DNA of 44,358 nucleotides. Source: Lacticaseibacillus yichunensis (GTDB taxonomy: Bacteria; Bacillota; Bacilli; Lactobacillales; Lactobacillaceae). Positions 8,093 to 16,676 of this stretch are shown one piece after another. Numbering within the stretch: position 1 is the stretch's first letter; each line of letters begins with the position of its first letter. Below the pieces are notes generated by a model, which was given only the letters and a program-made list of their open reading frames with translations, was not told where the DNA came from and ran no database searches. The stretch is taken from positions 1 to 44,358 of the forward strand of contig NZ_RHOG01000022.1 in assembly GCF_003946405.1 (NCBI RefSeq), written 5' to 3'. The position numbers and the translations under genes were made by a program.

Positions 8093-8440
8093 ATGGCTGA
8101 ACAACTGAACACCGATCCACTGACCGAAGACCAATTTGCGGTGCTGAAAATGTACTGCAAGGTCGACAACACGGTGGAGGACGACCTGCTGATGCAACTT
8201 GTCCATGATGCTGGATCAGAGATTGCCACGGCCATCCGCTTCGGCTCAACGCCGGAAGACTTCCTGACACCCACCGCCACCCGCGACCGTTTTTTTGCGG
8301 CCATGATGCGGCAAGTGAAGGAAGAATACGATTATCGCGGCGAAGGCGCCGAGGTGATGCGTTATCCCCTGCTAACGCCGGTCGCTGGCATCGTGAACCA
8401 GCTTCGCACTGAAACGGGTGATGCAGATGCGAACGACTAA
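8093..8440 (+). CDS. Head-tail connector protein (HK97 gp6-like)
   Basis: A 115-residue mostly helical protein. The segment TEDQFAVLKMYCKVDNTVEDDLLMQLVHDAGSEI, given here only by its ends (TEDQF to GSEI), matches the N-terminal pattern of gp6-like adaptor proteins that bind the portal and prolong the DNA channel. It follows the capsid extension by 11 bases with an AGGAGG ribosome site. Position (first gene after capsid, before the head closure gene) supports the call. Confidence 0.8.
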   Translation: MAEQLNTDPLTEDQFAVLKMYCKVDNTVEDDLLMQLVHDAGSEIATAIRFGSTPEDFLTPTATRDRFFAAMMRQVKEEYDYRGEGAEVMRYPLLTPVAGIVNQLRTETGDADAND

Positions 8441-8774
8441 TATGCGAGAACGCATTACCTTTGTGTCACTTACACCGGCCGAGGTGAATGGCGTCATCGT
8501 GCCGGACAACCCGACTGACCAGATGACTGTGTGGGCGGAGGTACCCAAGGTTCCGTTGCGTGAGGCGAACGATCCGCAAACGACACTCGGCGTGCGGACA
8601 GAGAAGCCGACATTCATCATCCGCTTCTTGACTGACAGTAACATCGACCCATCGTGGTGTATCCGGTGGCATGGCGTGCTATATGACATCACGGGACTTG
8701 ACCCGGATTATCAGCGGCGCGACATCACCACCATCACCACGGCGAAGAGGAAGGTGAAGCCCCGTGTCAGTTAA
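8427..8774 (+). CDS. Phage head closure protein
   Basis: A protein of about 115 residues starting MRTTNMRERITFVSL. It has the small beta-rich layout of SPP1 gp16/HK97 gp7-type stopper proteins: RERITF at the start, an EV.K....E motif, conversion to a TFIIRF strand, the WCIRWHGVLYDI strand pair and a basic C-terminal tail. The start is uncertain: GTG 8418, ATG 8421, ATG 8427 and ATG 8442 are all in frame. ATG 8427 has GGTGA upstream and is my choice. It overlaps both neighbours by about 10-14 bases, as expected in this compact head-tail block. Confidence 0.75.
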   Translation: MRTTNMRERITFVSLTPAEVNGVIVPDNPTDQMTVWAEVPKVPLREANDPQTTLGVRTEKPTFIIRFLTDSNIDPSWCIRWHGVLYDITGLDPDYQRRDITTITTAKRKVKPRVS

Positions 8775-9144
8775 GACGACTGGAATTGATGAGTTGCAGG
8801 CTAAACTGCTGGCGCTCGACCTAGGCATCCAAGCAAATGCGCGCAAGGCCGTGAAGGACGGTGCCGAGGTGTTTGCTAAGGCACTGTCCGAGAATACGCC
8901 GGAATACACGGACGGCCCTGGCGCTGATGCTGTCCATTTAGCCGACCACGTGGCGCTGGGCGCGGTGACGGACAAGACTGGCGACATCTCTGTGGACGTT
9001 GGCTATGACAAAGAGACGGGCGGATATGCGCACTTCCCAAACTCAGGGACAAGCAAGCAATCCCCACAACACTTTATTGAGGCCACCGAAGAGAAAACGC
9101 GCGATGCTGTGATTGCAGCAATGCTCAAGCATCTGGAGGTGTGA
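8764..9144 (+). CDS. HK97 gp10-like head-tail/tail completion protein
   Basis: A 126-residue protein with the gp10-like pattern: a helix with ARKAVKDGAEVFAKAL, then ENTPEYTDGPG, the SVDVGYD strand and the YAHFPNSGTSKQSPQHFI motif, which is the most diagnostic stretch of the family. It starts at GTG 8764, overlapping the head closure gene by 11 bases. Members of this family take part in joining or completing the tail. Confidence in the family is good; the exact structural position is inferred from gene order. Confidence 0.82.
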   Translation: MSVKTTGIDELQAKLLALDLGIQANARKAVKDGAEVFAKALSENTPEYTDGPGADAVHLADHVALGAVTDKTGDISVDVGYDKETGGYAHFPNSGTSKQSPQHFIEATEEKTRDAVIAAMLKHLEV

Positions 9145-9145
9145 C

Positions 9146-9556
9146 ATGAACGAATTCACAGTTAAATCCATTCTGGGCGCACTCAAAGAGACTCTCGATG
9201 AGATGCGCGGGCAACCATTGGGCAACAGCTTGTCTGGCATCTTCACCACGACGCCGCCATATGACGAGCTTCAGACCACGCCGGATGAGATGGCACCGTT
9301 TATGCGGGTGACCATGTTGCCTGGGGACGCTGCCGATTATGCGGACGATGCGCGCGTCGCTGAATATCCACGTGTCCAAGTTGATGCCTGGCTTCCCGTG
9401 ACCACTGATTATGCTGACCTACAAAGCCAGATCTACGCGGTGATGCACGCGGCAGGCTGGGAACGCGACTACAAGGACGCCTACGTGGATGTCGACACGC
9501 CGAGTCTGCGGATGATCATTGGTTATTACGAATATCAAGGACTGCCGCTGGGGTAG
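9146..9556 (+). CDS. Tail terminator-type protein (DUF806-like)
   Basis: A 136-residue protein beginning MNEFTVKSILGALKETLDE. It lies directly before the major tail protein, where the tail terminator (tail completion) gene sits in siphophages, and it resembles the DUF806 family found at this place in lactobacillus phages. ATG 9146 is chosen because GGAGGTGTGAC lies immediately upstream; a longer in-frame start at 9113 has no ribosome site. The tail terminator caps the tail tube and joins it to the head. Confidence 0.7.
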   Translation: MNEFTVKSILGALKETLDEMRGQPLGNSLSGIFTTTPPYDELQTTPDEMAPFMRVTMLPGDAADYADDARVAEYPRVQVDAWLPVTTDYADLQSQIYAVMHAAGWERDYKDAYVDVDTPSLRMIIGYYEYQGLPLG

Positions 9557-9583
9557 TCCTTTTTTAATATAAAGGAGAACGAA

Positions 9584-10183
9584 ATGACAAAAGTTAAATT
9601 TGGTGTTTCCCACGCCGAATACGGGGTCGTTAAAGGTGACCTTGTTGCGGACGAGACCAAGAAGTTGCCTGGCATGACCAGCGCAACGCTGGAAATTACT
9701 GCTGAGGTTAAGACGCTCGCGGCTGATGACGGCCCATATGTGACCGTTTCTGGCGGCATCAGCGAAGCCAAGCTGTCGCTGGAAAACTACGACATTGGCC
9801 CCGATGCGCAGAAGGACTTCTACGGCATTGAGACCGTGGGCGGCGTTGCCCTCTATAACAAGAGCCTTGTGCCGAACGACATTGCCTTCTTGCTTAAGAC
9901 TCGCGATGAAGAAGGCAAAGGAATCTGGGTCGCCGTCCTCAAGGCTAAGTTCACTTTGCCTGGTATTGACGTCAAGACGGTTGACGGCACGCCTGACCCG
10001 ACTGCCGACAAGATCGAAGGCACTGCGGCCCCACGTGGTGACTCCGACACCGGCAACATGATCTTGATTGGCCGCGAGTCCGATCCAGACTTCAACTTCG
10101 AGCAGTTCCACAAGTGCGTGTTTCCGAAGACTTCTGACGAAGCTGAGATTACTGTGACGCCTGCTAGCGGCGTTCAAGGCTAA
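9584..10183 (+). CDS. Major tail protein
   Basis: A 199-residue protein of the phi13/TP901-1 major tail protein type: N-terminal VKFGVSHAEYGV, a long acidic beta-rich middle with SLENYDIGPDAQKDFYGIE, and a C-terminal NFEQFHKCVFPKT. It polymerises into the tail tube around the tape measure protein. An AAAGGAG ribosome site precedes the ATG, and as expected it lies between the terminator gene and the tail chaperones. I looked for a frameshifted C-terminal extension in the 70 bases after the stop and found none. Confidence 0.88.
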   Translation: MTKVKFGVSHAEYGVVKGDLVADETKKLPGMTSATLEITAEVKTLAADDGPYVTVSGGISEAKLSLENYDIGPDAQKDFYGIETVGGVALYNKSLVPNDIAFLLKTRDEEGKGIWVAVLKAKFTLPGIDVKTVDGTPDPTADKIEGTAAPRGDSDTGNMILIGRESDPDFNFEQFHKCVFPKTSDEAEITVTPASGVQG

Positions 10184-10253
10184 TCACTGACAGTTTGTCG
10201 CCTGTGAAATAAACAGTACTGCGAGCCGGCAGGGCGGCGCTTAGGAGGAAAAC

Positions 10254-10667
10254 ATGGCATACGAAATCGAACTTGAGATTGATGGCAAACTGAATAAATT
10301 TGTCCGCAACGATGAACCACATTTGCGCGACATCAACAACGCAACCAAACTCCAACGCAATTGGCTTCAGCAAATGTCGCGCGACGACGGCGCAACTAAC
10401 CAAGACATCGACGAGGAAGAGCAATTGCTCGCGAAGTTTGCGGTCGACTTCTTCCACGGGCAATTCACCAAGGATGAAGTCATCGACGGCGCGACTAAGG
10501 ACGCGGTGAACAACATCTATGTCACCGTTAGCGGCATTCTGGCAGCCGGGCAGGAAGAACCGTCGGGTGACGCCGAACCAAAAAAATCACCACGGCGGAC
10601 GTCGACAAAGCCCTCCGCCAGCTTGACCGATTCTACAACGCTCGCCGCGAAGAAGGCTACACATTAG
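10254..10667 (+). CDS. Tail assembly chaperone (gpG-like), unshifted product
   Basis: A 137-residue helical acidic protein beginning MAYEIELEIDGKLNKF. It lies between the major tail protein and the tape measure gene, the fixed place of the lambda gpG-type chaperone, which binds the tape measure protein during tail assembly. An AGGAGG ribosome site lies 6 bases before the ATG. Past the heptamer at 10580-10586 the zero frame becomes a basic, Ser/Thr-rich, low-complexity stretch, which suggests that only the part up to about residue 111 is functionally conserved. Confidence 0.85.
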   Translation: MAYEIELEIDGKLNKFVRNDEPHLRDINNATKLQRNWLQQMSRDDGATNQDIDEEEQLLAKFAVDFFHGQFTKDEVIDGATKDAVNNIYVTVSGILAAGQEEPSGDAEPKKSPRRTSTKPSASLTDSTTLAAKKATH

Positions 10668-10813
10668 CTGACGTGGACGAGATGACGCTGGATGATATGG
10701 CGCGTTTCTCCGAGCTGAACAAGCTCATTGGCACTAAGGAGCAAGAGCCGGTTCTCGAGACCACCATTGACAAGGCGTTTCCATTTTTATTCGCAGGGAA
10801 AGGAGGTAAATAA
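10254..10813 (+). CDS. Tail assembly chaperone G-T -1 frameshift fusion
   Basis: A -1 shift at 10580-10586 joins the first 111 residues of the gpG-like protein to 75 residues in the overlapping frame, giving about 186 residues. The T part reads ITTADVDKALRQLDRFYNA, then EEGYTLADVDEMTLDDMARF, and ends in the phenylalanine-rich AFPFLFAGKGGK. This helical composition, and a stop (10811-10813) that overlaps the tape measure ATG by one base, are typical of the T domain of G-T proteins. The T frame has no start codon of its own near the junction. Confidence 0.87.
10580..10619 (+). promoter_or_regulatory. -1 ribosomal frameshift signal between tail chaperone frames
   Basis: The slippery heptamer A AAA AAA (10580-10586) is in register with the G frame. 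A 7-base spacer is followed by a perfect 6-bp hairpin with arms GGCGGA (10594-10599) and TCCGCC (10614-10619) and a 14-base loop. The -1 frame is open to the tape measure gene. Confidence 0.85.
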
Positions 10814-13800
10814 TGTCAGGAAACTTGGGACATATTGCGTCCACGATTAGTCTGAATATCGACCCGTTCCAGGCGTCTGCAAAGGCGCTCGGCTCGACCA
10901 TTAAGGCCACGCAAGCCGAATTGAAGGCCCTCGATGCCACGTCTAAAGGCAATGAGACGACCGTCAACGGGATGAAGGCATCCTATGAAGCAACTGCGCG
11001 CCAGATGAAGAATTACGAGGCACAGCTCGCTCGGCAAAAAGCCACCTATGACAAGCTGTCCGGCGCGACCGCCAAGACTGACAAAGAGCAGCAGACGCTC
11101 AACGCTCGCACGGCTAACGCTGCCAGTGCCTACAATAAGACGTCCGCACAGATAGAAGCACTCCGCAACAAGATGAACACACTGAACAAGTCCATCTTGC
11201 TTCAGCAGTCTGGTTGGACTAAGGCTGGCGAAGGCCTGGAGAAATTCTCCACGCTATCTGGCAAGATCGGCAACGGCCTGACAAACGTTGGCTCGAAGCT
11301 GACCATGGGTGTCACAGCACCGATCGTTGCGGGACTGGGCACAGCAGTCAAGTCTGCCATCAGCTTCAGCTCGCAGATTGACGCCATTGGGCCGCTGCTG
11401 ACAAACGGCGCGGCCGTTACAAAGAAATATCGCGACTCTCTCGACCAAATGTCGGCGTCAAGCCTCAAGTGGGCTGGACAATACGGAATCTCCACTGATG
11501 AGATCAATGACGCGCTGTCTGAGATGGTCAAGCGTGGCTTCAGTGCAAATCAAGTGCTCGGCTCGATGCCGTCCATTCTTGACGCGACAGTGGCCTCTGG
11601 TGAGCCCCTGGAAGACGTCATGCAAGCCACCGCGTCCATCATGGAGCAGTTTGGCCTGAAGTCTAACACCACGGCTGGCCAATTGAAGAACACGCAGGCC
11701 GTCACGGATGAGCTGACCTATGCAGCCAACGCTACTGCTGCCGGCTTTGGTGATATGTCACTAGCCATGAGCTATGTTGGCCCTGTCGCTAAGTCTGTTG
11801 GCATGAGTGTCTCAGACACGGCGGCGGCTGTCGGTGAGCTGTCTAACCAGGGAATTGAGGGCCAGAAGGCCGGCACTAACTTACGTGGCATTCTGACCGC
11901 GCTCATCAATCCATCTGGTGCGGTCGCGCAGAAGATTAAGTCCCTCGGCATGGACGCTGGTTATCTCAAAAAGAATGCGGGTGATATGCCGAAGATTATC
12001 GAATACTTCACGGCATCACTTGCTGGCATGACCAAGCAACAGAAGGCCTCCGCACTGGCGGCCATCTTCGGCCGGCAGAACCAAGCAGCGTTTAGCGCGA
12101 TGATGGCGGCTGGGACGACCACGCTTCGCAACCTCACTAAAGAGACTGAGAATAGCGCCGGCGCCACAAAGAAGGTTGCTGACCAGCTCAATGACACGCA
12201 GGCGAACAAGGTCAAGCGATTCCAGCAGTCAATCAAGGCACTGGGCATCTCGTTTGGTCAACAGTTGCTTCCTACACTCGCACCGATCGTGGACGATGCG
12301 ACCAAACTCATTCAGAAGTTCTCCGCGATGGACGCACAGACGCAGAAGAGCATCATCAAGTGGGCACTGCTTGCCGCCGCCGCTGGCCCTGTTGCTGGCG
12401 CACTCGGCAAGGTGATGAAGGTGACCAGTGGTGTCACGGGCGGGCTTGCTAAGACCGCCTTGGGCATTGGACGTGCAGTAACTGCCGCTAAAGCCGGCGG
12501 CACTGGCATGGAAGTTCTTAAGTCAGCATTCTCGAAGACCGCGCTCGAAGCCGTCAAGGCCGGTGGCGCGATGGAGACTGCTGCGGGCGGTGGCACAAGC
12601 CTTGTAGCATCACTCGCGCCAGCCGTGCCGGTAGTGTCTGCACTCGCAGTCGCCGTTGGTGCCGGCATTGCCGTGTGGGAGCTATGGGGAAAGGAAGCCG
12701 TAGCCTCTGCACAGCGCACGCAGAAGTGGGGTTCCGACATCGGAGCGTCCGCATCTAAGGCGGCCGGTTCGATGCAACAAGCCTCCGGTCAAATCAGCGG
12801 CGCGCTTGACAACACGAACCAGTCCACGCAGACGAACGCCAAGCAAATCGCGGCTGGCTTCGATGCTATGACTAAAGCGGCGCAGAAGGCCTCTGATGAG
12901 TCTGCTAAAGCGGCAAAGAAGCTGGCGGCGACACTCGGCGGCGACTCCGCAGACCAATTGCTCGCGGCAACAGCTAAAGAAGAGGCGGCTGACAAAAAAC
13001 GCATTGCGCAACTGCAGTCTAACGCTGCCAAAGCTAAGGCCATCACAGCGGCGGCCGCTAAAGGTCAAGAGGCGCTGACTGCTGACCAGCTTCAAATCAT
13101 CAAGAACCTTCAACAGGACAGCGCGACCGAAGCCGTGAAGTCTCTGTCACTGGGTGGTAAAGCGGAAAACAACGTCATCAAAGCCGTGCTCGGTCAGCGT
13201 ACAAACATGACCAAGGAGCAGGCGGCGGAGCAGTTGCAAGAAGTCCACACCGCTCAAATGCAGGAGATCAAAGAATATGGCAACAAGCAACGCGAGATCA
13301 ATGACAACGACCAGCTAACCACCAAACAACGCAATGCGGCGCTGGCTGGCCTTGAGAATGACTTGCAGTCTAAGTTGAAGTCCATTCGCCTCGGCGCCAT
13401 TCAAGCGATGAAGCAGCAGGGCATGAGCCAAGACGAGATTATCAAGAACCTCTATGATAATTTTGGCTTCTACAACGGCGCGGCTGAAGACCTACTGACT
13501 GAATATCAGCAGAACATGTCCAAGACGGTCGTCAGCAACAAACAGTTTGCGGCCTCCATTACTAACGACATGGACGCCGCGACTAAGAAGGCTGGCAACG
13601 ATTGGAACAAGCTGGTGCTCGACCCGAAGACTGGCAAAGTCAAGACTAACCTCGATGAGGTACTGACAAAAACGGCATCCACCAAGAAGGGATGGGCGGC
13701 GCTGGAGTTTGACCTCAAGAACGCTAAAATCACCAGCAACGCCAAGCAAACTATCGTGGAAGCGATGGCCGCCAGCAAGCAATGGAAGACAATGCCTGAC

Positions 13801-15168
13801 TGGGAGAAGAATGCGGTCATTCGGATGCAAGGCCGTAGTGAGCTTGCTGACGTCATGGAGAAGTTCAAGAGCTGGAACAAGCTGACACTCAAAGAGCAAC
13901 GGGCAATCGTTAACGGCGACTACACCGCGCTTGCCGACAGTCTCATCAAGGCCGGCGATTGGAATAAGATGACGATCGATGAAAAGCAGGCCGTTGTGAA
14001 CGACAGGGCCACGCCGCCACTGATTGACTCGTTAATCCAAGGCAAGAAGTGGAACAGCCTCACATGGACTGAGAAAAAGGCCATCGTTGATGCTAAGGGT
14101 GCCGCTGATGTGGGCTTGCTATATCTCAAATATGGTCAGTTCGCAAAGCTCGATGACACGACGAAAAAGGCCGTGTTCAAGGACGAAGGCTTCTTGAAGC
14201 AGGTCGCCAACGACTCCATCAAATATCACAACTTTGCCACCTTGCCTGATAGCATCAAGAAAGCGCTGATGAATGACAAGGACTTGCGGCAGAAGTTAAT
14301 TGATTCCGGCCAGCTTGTGGATGACTTCAATAAAAACCATAACCCGACGGAAAAAAAGCCGACTGCTGACACCGGAATCTTCAATCACAAGATGCTGAAA
14401 GCAACTGACAATACGAACAAATTCAAGAAGCAGGACGTGGGCAAGACCAAGATGCCAACCGCTGCCGACCACGCATCGCCTGACATCAACCGCGCAACTA
14501 AGGCCGCGAAGGCATGGCAAGGTCAAGGCATGGGAAGCACTAAGACAGCTAAGGGTAAGGATAACGCATCCAGCGCGCTGACAGCCGCAAAGAAATCATG
14601 GACGGCATTTGGCGGCAACGAGACCATCACCAAGACGTTTAACTTTGTGGCGAATATATCAGATAAAATTCGCAAGCTGCTCCATCTCAAAAACGGCACA
14701 ACAAACTTCGCTGGCGGCCTTGCGATGGTCAACGATGCGCCCGGCCAGACTTATCGTGAAGCCATCATCCACAAGGCAACCAACACGGTAAGTTATTTTG
14801 AGGACCGAAACGTCATCACACCGCTGGCCAAAGGTGATGCAGTCGTTCCTGCCGCTAAAGCCGCGGCGCTCTACAACATTCCGCAGTTTGCCAATGGCAC
14901 GCCAAACTATTCGGCCACGATCAACGAGATAAATGCGATGCAGATGACCACCGGCAACTCAACGCCAACCGTTAACGTAGCGGCCACGGACAACTCGGCT
15001 GTAGTCGCTGGCCTGAGCACACTCGCCATCTTGCTGAAGCAACTGCTCGACAAGGATATCGACATCTATATGGACAAAAAACGAGTTGCGGCGGTAATCA
15101 ATCCTGAACTGGTAAAAATCAATCAACGGAACGAAAGCGTTAAGAAGAGGGGGATGGGAATTGTATGA
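10813..15168 (+). CDS. Tail tape measure protein
   Basis: A 1451-residue protein. The first 130 residues are coiled-coil rich (ATQAELKALDATSKGN, KNYEAQLARQKATYDKLSG). The TP901-type tape measure core follows at about 190-480 (YGISTDEINDALSEMVKRGF, GTNLRGILTALINPSG, AAIFGRQNQAAFSAM). Hydrophobic segments lie near residues 515-530 and 605-625. A block of six 30-residue repeats occupies about 991-1167. The C-terminal region has NGTTNFAGG, EAIIH and VPAAKAAALY. The protein sets tail length and is probably injected with the DNA. It is translationally coupled to the G-T frame (TAATG) and overlaps the Dit gene by four bases. An AAAGGAGG ribosome site precedes ATG 10813. Confidence 0.95.
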   Translation: MSGNLGHIASTISLNIDPFQASAKALGSTIKATQAELKALDATSKGNETTVNGMKASYEATARQMKNYEAQLARQKATYDKLSGATAKTDKEQQTLNARTANAASAYNKTSAQIEALRNKMNTLNKSILLQQSGWTKAGEGLEKFSTLSGKIGNGLTNVGSKLTMGVTAPIVAGLGTAVKSAISFSSQIDAIGPLLTNGAAVTKKYRDSLDQMSASSLKWAGQYGISTDEINDALSEMVKRGFSANQVLGSMPSILDATVASGEPLEDVMQATASIMEQFGLKSNTTAGQLKNTQAVTDELTYAANATAAGFGDMSLAMSYVGPVAKSVGMSVSDTAAAVGELSNQGIEGQKAGTNLRGILTALINPSGAVAQKIKSLGMDAGYLKKNAGDMPKIIEYFTASLAGMTKQQKASALAAIFGRQNQAAFSAMMAAGTTTLRNLTKETENSAGATKKVADQLNDTQANKVKRFQQSIKALGISFGQQLLPTLAPIVDDATKLIQKFSAMDAQTQKSIIKWALLAAAAGPVAGALGKVMKVTSGVTGGLAKTALGIGRAVTAAKAGGTGMEVLKSAFSKTALEAVKAGGAMETAAGGGTSLVASLAPAVPVVSALAVAVGAGIAVWELWGKEAVASAQRTQKWGSDIGASASKAAGSMQQASGQISGALDNTNQSTQTNAKQIAAGFDAMTKAAQKASDESAKAAKKLAATLGGDSADQLLAATAKEEAADKKRIAQLQSNAAKAKAITAAAAKGQEALTADQLQIIKNLQQDSATEAVKSLSLGGKAENNVIKAVLGQRTNMTKEQAAEQLQEVHTAQMQEIKEYGNKQREINDNDQLTTKQRNAALAGLENDLQSKLKSIRLGAIQAMKQQGMSQDEIIKNLYDNFGFYNGAAEDLLTEYQQNMSKTVVSNKQFAASITNDMDAATKKAGNDWNKLVLDPKTGKVKTNLDEVLTKTASTKKGWAALEFDLKNAKITSNAKQTIVEAMAASKQWKTMPDWEKNAVIRMQGRSELADVMEKFKSWNKLTLKEQRAIVNGDYTALADSLIKAGDWNKMTIDEKQAVVNDRATPPLIDSLIQGKKWNSLTWTEKKAIVDAKGAADVGLLYLKYGQFAKLDDTTKKAVFKDEGFLKQVANDSIKYHNFATLPDSIKKALMNDKDLRQKLIDSGQLVDDFNKNHNPTEKKPTADTGIFNHKMLKATDNTNKFKKQDVGKTKMPTAADHASPDINRATKAAKAWQGQGMGSTKTAKGKDNASSALTAAKKSWTAFGGNETITKTFNFVANISDKIRKLLHLKNGTTNFAGGLAMVNDAPGQTYREAIIHKATNTVSYFEDRNVITPLAKGDAVVPAAKAAALYNIPQFANGTPNYSATINEINAMQMTTGNSTPTVNVAATDNSAVVAGLSTLAILLKQLLDKDIDIYMDKKRVAAVINPELVKINQRNESVKKRGMGIV
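13783..14313 (+). repeat. Six tandem 30-residue repeats inside the tape measure gene
   Basis: Residues about 991-1167 of the tape measure protein contain six units of 29-31 residues. They start WKTMPDWEKNAVI, WNKLTLKEQRAIV, WNKMTIDEKQAVV, WNSLTWTEKKAIV, FAKLDDTTKKAVF and FATLPDSIKKALM. The shared pattern is an aromatic residue, then [LM]-[TPD], two or three variable residues, a charged pair, A and two hydrophobic residues. The units differ in sequence, so this is an old, diverged duplication. Confidence 0.8.
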
Positions 15169-16676
15169 TCTCGTTTAAGTTTAACGATTATGATTTTTCA
15201 AAATTAGTTGTTGTCGAGACGCTGTCCATGCCGTTTCTCAGTAAGGAAGCGACGTTGACACCAGTCGGACGCGCAGACGGCTCGTTGTTCAATTATTCGC
15301 GGCACCTAGCGAACAAGATTGAACTGGGCTGTCACCTCGTGTCTGACCTATCTCGTACAAACGTAGCACATACACGTGACGCTATCCTGGCACAGCTTGA
15401 CACAGACGCGCCGGCGCGACTGGTTTTCTCAAACGACCCGTCGCGCTATTTTAGTGCTATTTTTGACGGCGACCAAACTTATGAAGCTCGCTATGCAAAC
15501 TTCACAGACATCACACTGACGTTCACCGGTCCTGATGGCTTGGCCCACGCTGTTACGCCAAAGACATTCACATCACCAACTGATACAACGGTGGTGAAGA
15601 ATGTGGGCACAGCGAAGGCGTGGCCGGTGCTTGAAGCACAAATGCAAAGCGACAATGGCTTTGTTGGCTTCATCAATCCGAACACGGGTGGAGTGCTTCA
15701 GTTTGGAAAATTGGAAGAAGTCGATAAGATACCAGCGCCAAGCTCGGATAAGGCCATTGCGTTTAGTATGGAGACTAAGCCCGCCGGCGCTACCGAAAAC
15801 ACAGGCTTCATGCAATACGCCTACAACCTCAACGACACCAGCACACCCAACAAGTTTGATGGCGCAATGGTTTACGGCAATCTCAACGGGGACAAGAACT
15901 CGGCCTCACCTGGTTTCATTGCTCAGGACTGGGGTGCTTGTTGGCTAGGCCCATCGCTCCACGCCGACATCGTTGGCAATTATGATGACGATCAGACCGG
16001 TTCCTTTAACTTCTCGAACCGGTACCGTATTCCAACGGTCACAACACGGATGTTCCGTATTGAGACCACACTTGAGAGCGCCGGATACGGTGTGATGACG
16101 TGCATTCTGCGGTCGTCCACGATCAAAAAGAACGACGCATGGATGGATATGAATGTGAACGGCCGTCAGGTCAAGTCAGTTAGTATCAATCTCAAGAAGT
16201 TGCCACTAGACTTCTGTGAGCTTGAGATGCAGCGGCGTGGCGACACGGCAACGTTCATCCTGAACACAGTCAAATCTGGAACCACCCTTCAAATTGGCGG
16301 CATGTCCGTAAAGTACTCATTTTCGATTGAGGATTTCGGTCAGGTTCCAATCGATGCAATGACCGTCTGGTTCTCCGGCTACCGGAGCGTAGATTACTTC
16401 CCGATGGGTGTGTTCTGGTCGAACTGTTCTTTCACTTGGATAAACGCTGCGGCCGACATCGATATTCCGAATACGTTTTCAGCTGGGGACGTTCTGACTG
16501 TCGACACCGGCACCCATTCTGTAATGCTTAACGGTGCGCCAAGCTCGCTGTTCACCATCGGCAATCAATGGGACAAGTTTGGGATCACTGAACCGGAAAC
16601 AGATATTCAGACGGTTGTCTCTGACTGGGCCACTCAGCCTGTCACTATTATCACGTTGGAGGAGGCGTTCGATTAA
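15165..16676 (+). CDS. Distal tail protein (Dit), enlarged, with probable carbohydrate-binding insertion
   Basis: A 503-residue protein, about twice the length of a minimal Dit (about 250). Residues 1 to about 160 look like the Dit belt domain (TLSMPFLSKEATLTPVGRADG, FTDITLTFTGPDG). The C-terminal part (LTVDTGTHSVMLNG to the end) resembles the galectin-like portion. Between them, about residues 190-420, lies a beta-rich insertion with a tryptophan-rich DWGACWLGPSLHADI segment. It resembles the carbohydrate-binding inserts of 'evolved Dit' proteins known in L. casei phages such as J-1. Dit forms the hub between tail tube and baseplate; the insert probably binds wall polysaccharide. The gene overlaps its neighbours by 4 and 1 bases. 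Confidence 0.82.
   Translation: MISFKFNDYDFSKLVVVETLSMPFLSKEATLTPVGRADGSLFNYSRHLANKIELGCHLVSDLSRTNVAHTRDAILAQLDTDAPARLVFSNDPSRYFSAIFDGDQTYEARYANFTDITLTFTGPDGLAHAVTPKTFTSPTDTTVVKNVGTAKAWPVLEAQMQSDNGFVGFINPNTGGVLQFGKLEEVDKIPAPSSDKAIAFSMETKPAGATENTGFMQYAYNLNDTSTPNKFDGAMVYGNLNGDKNSASPGFIAQDWGACWLGPSLHADIVGNYDDDQTGSFNFSNRYRIPTVTTRMFRIETTLESAGYGVMTCILRSSTIKKNDAWMDMNVNGRQVKSVSINLKKLPLDFCELEMQRRGDTATFILNTVKSGTTLQIGGMSVKYSFSIEDFGQVPIDAMTVWFSGYRSVDYFPMGVFWSNCSFTWINAAADIDIPNTFSAGDVLTVDTGTHSVMLNGAPSSLFTIGNQWDKFGITEPETDIQTVVSDWATQPVTIITLEEAFD

Noticed and set aside
10184-10253. Frameshift extension of the major tail protein
   Set aside because: No slippery heptamer occurs near the stop, and the 70 bases to the next gene contain no protein-like continuation.
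11961-13899. Several antisense open frames across the tape measure gene
   Set aside because: The tape measure frame is intact and recognisable throughout; the antisense frames arise from its Ala/Lys-rich composition.
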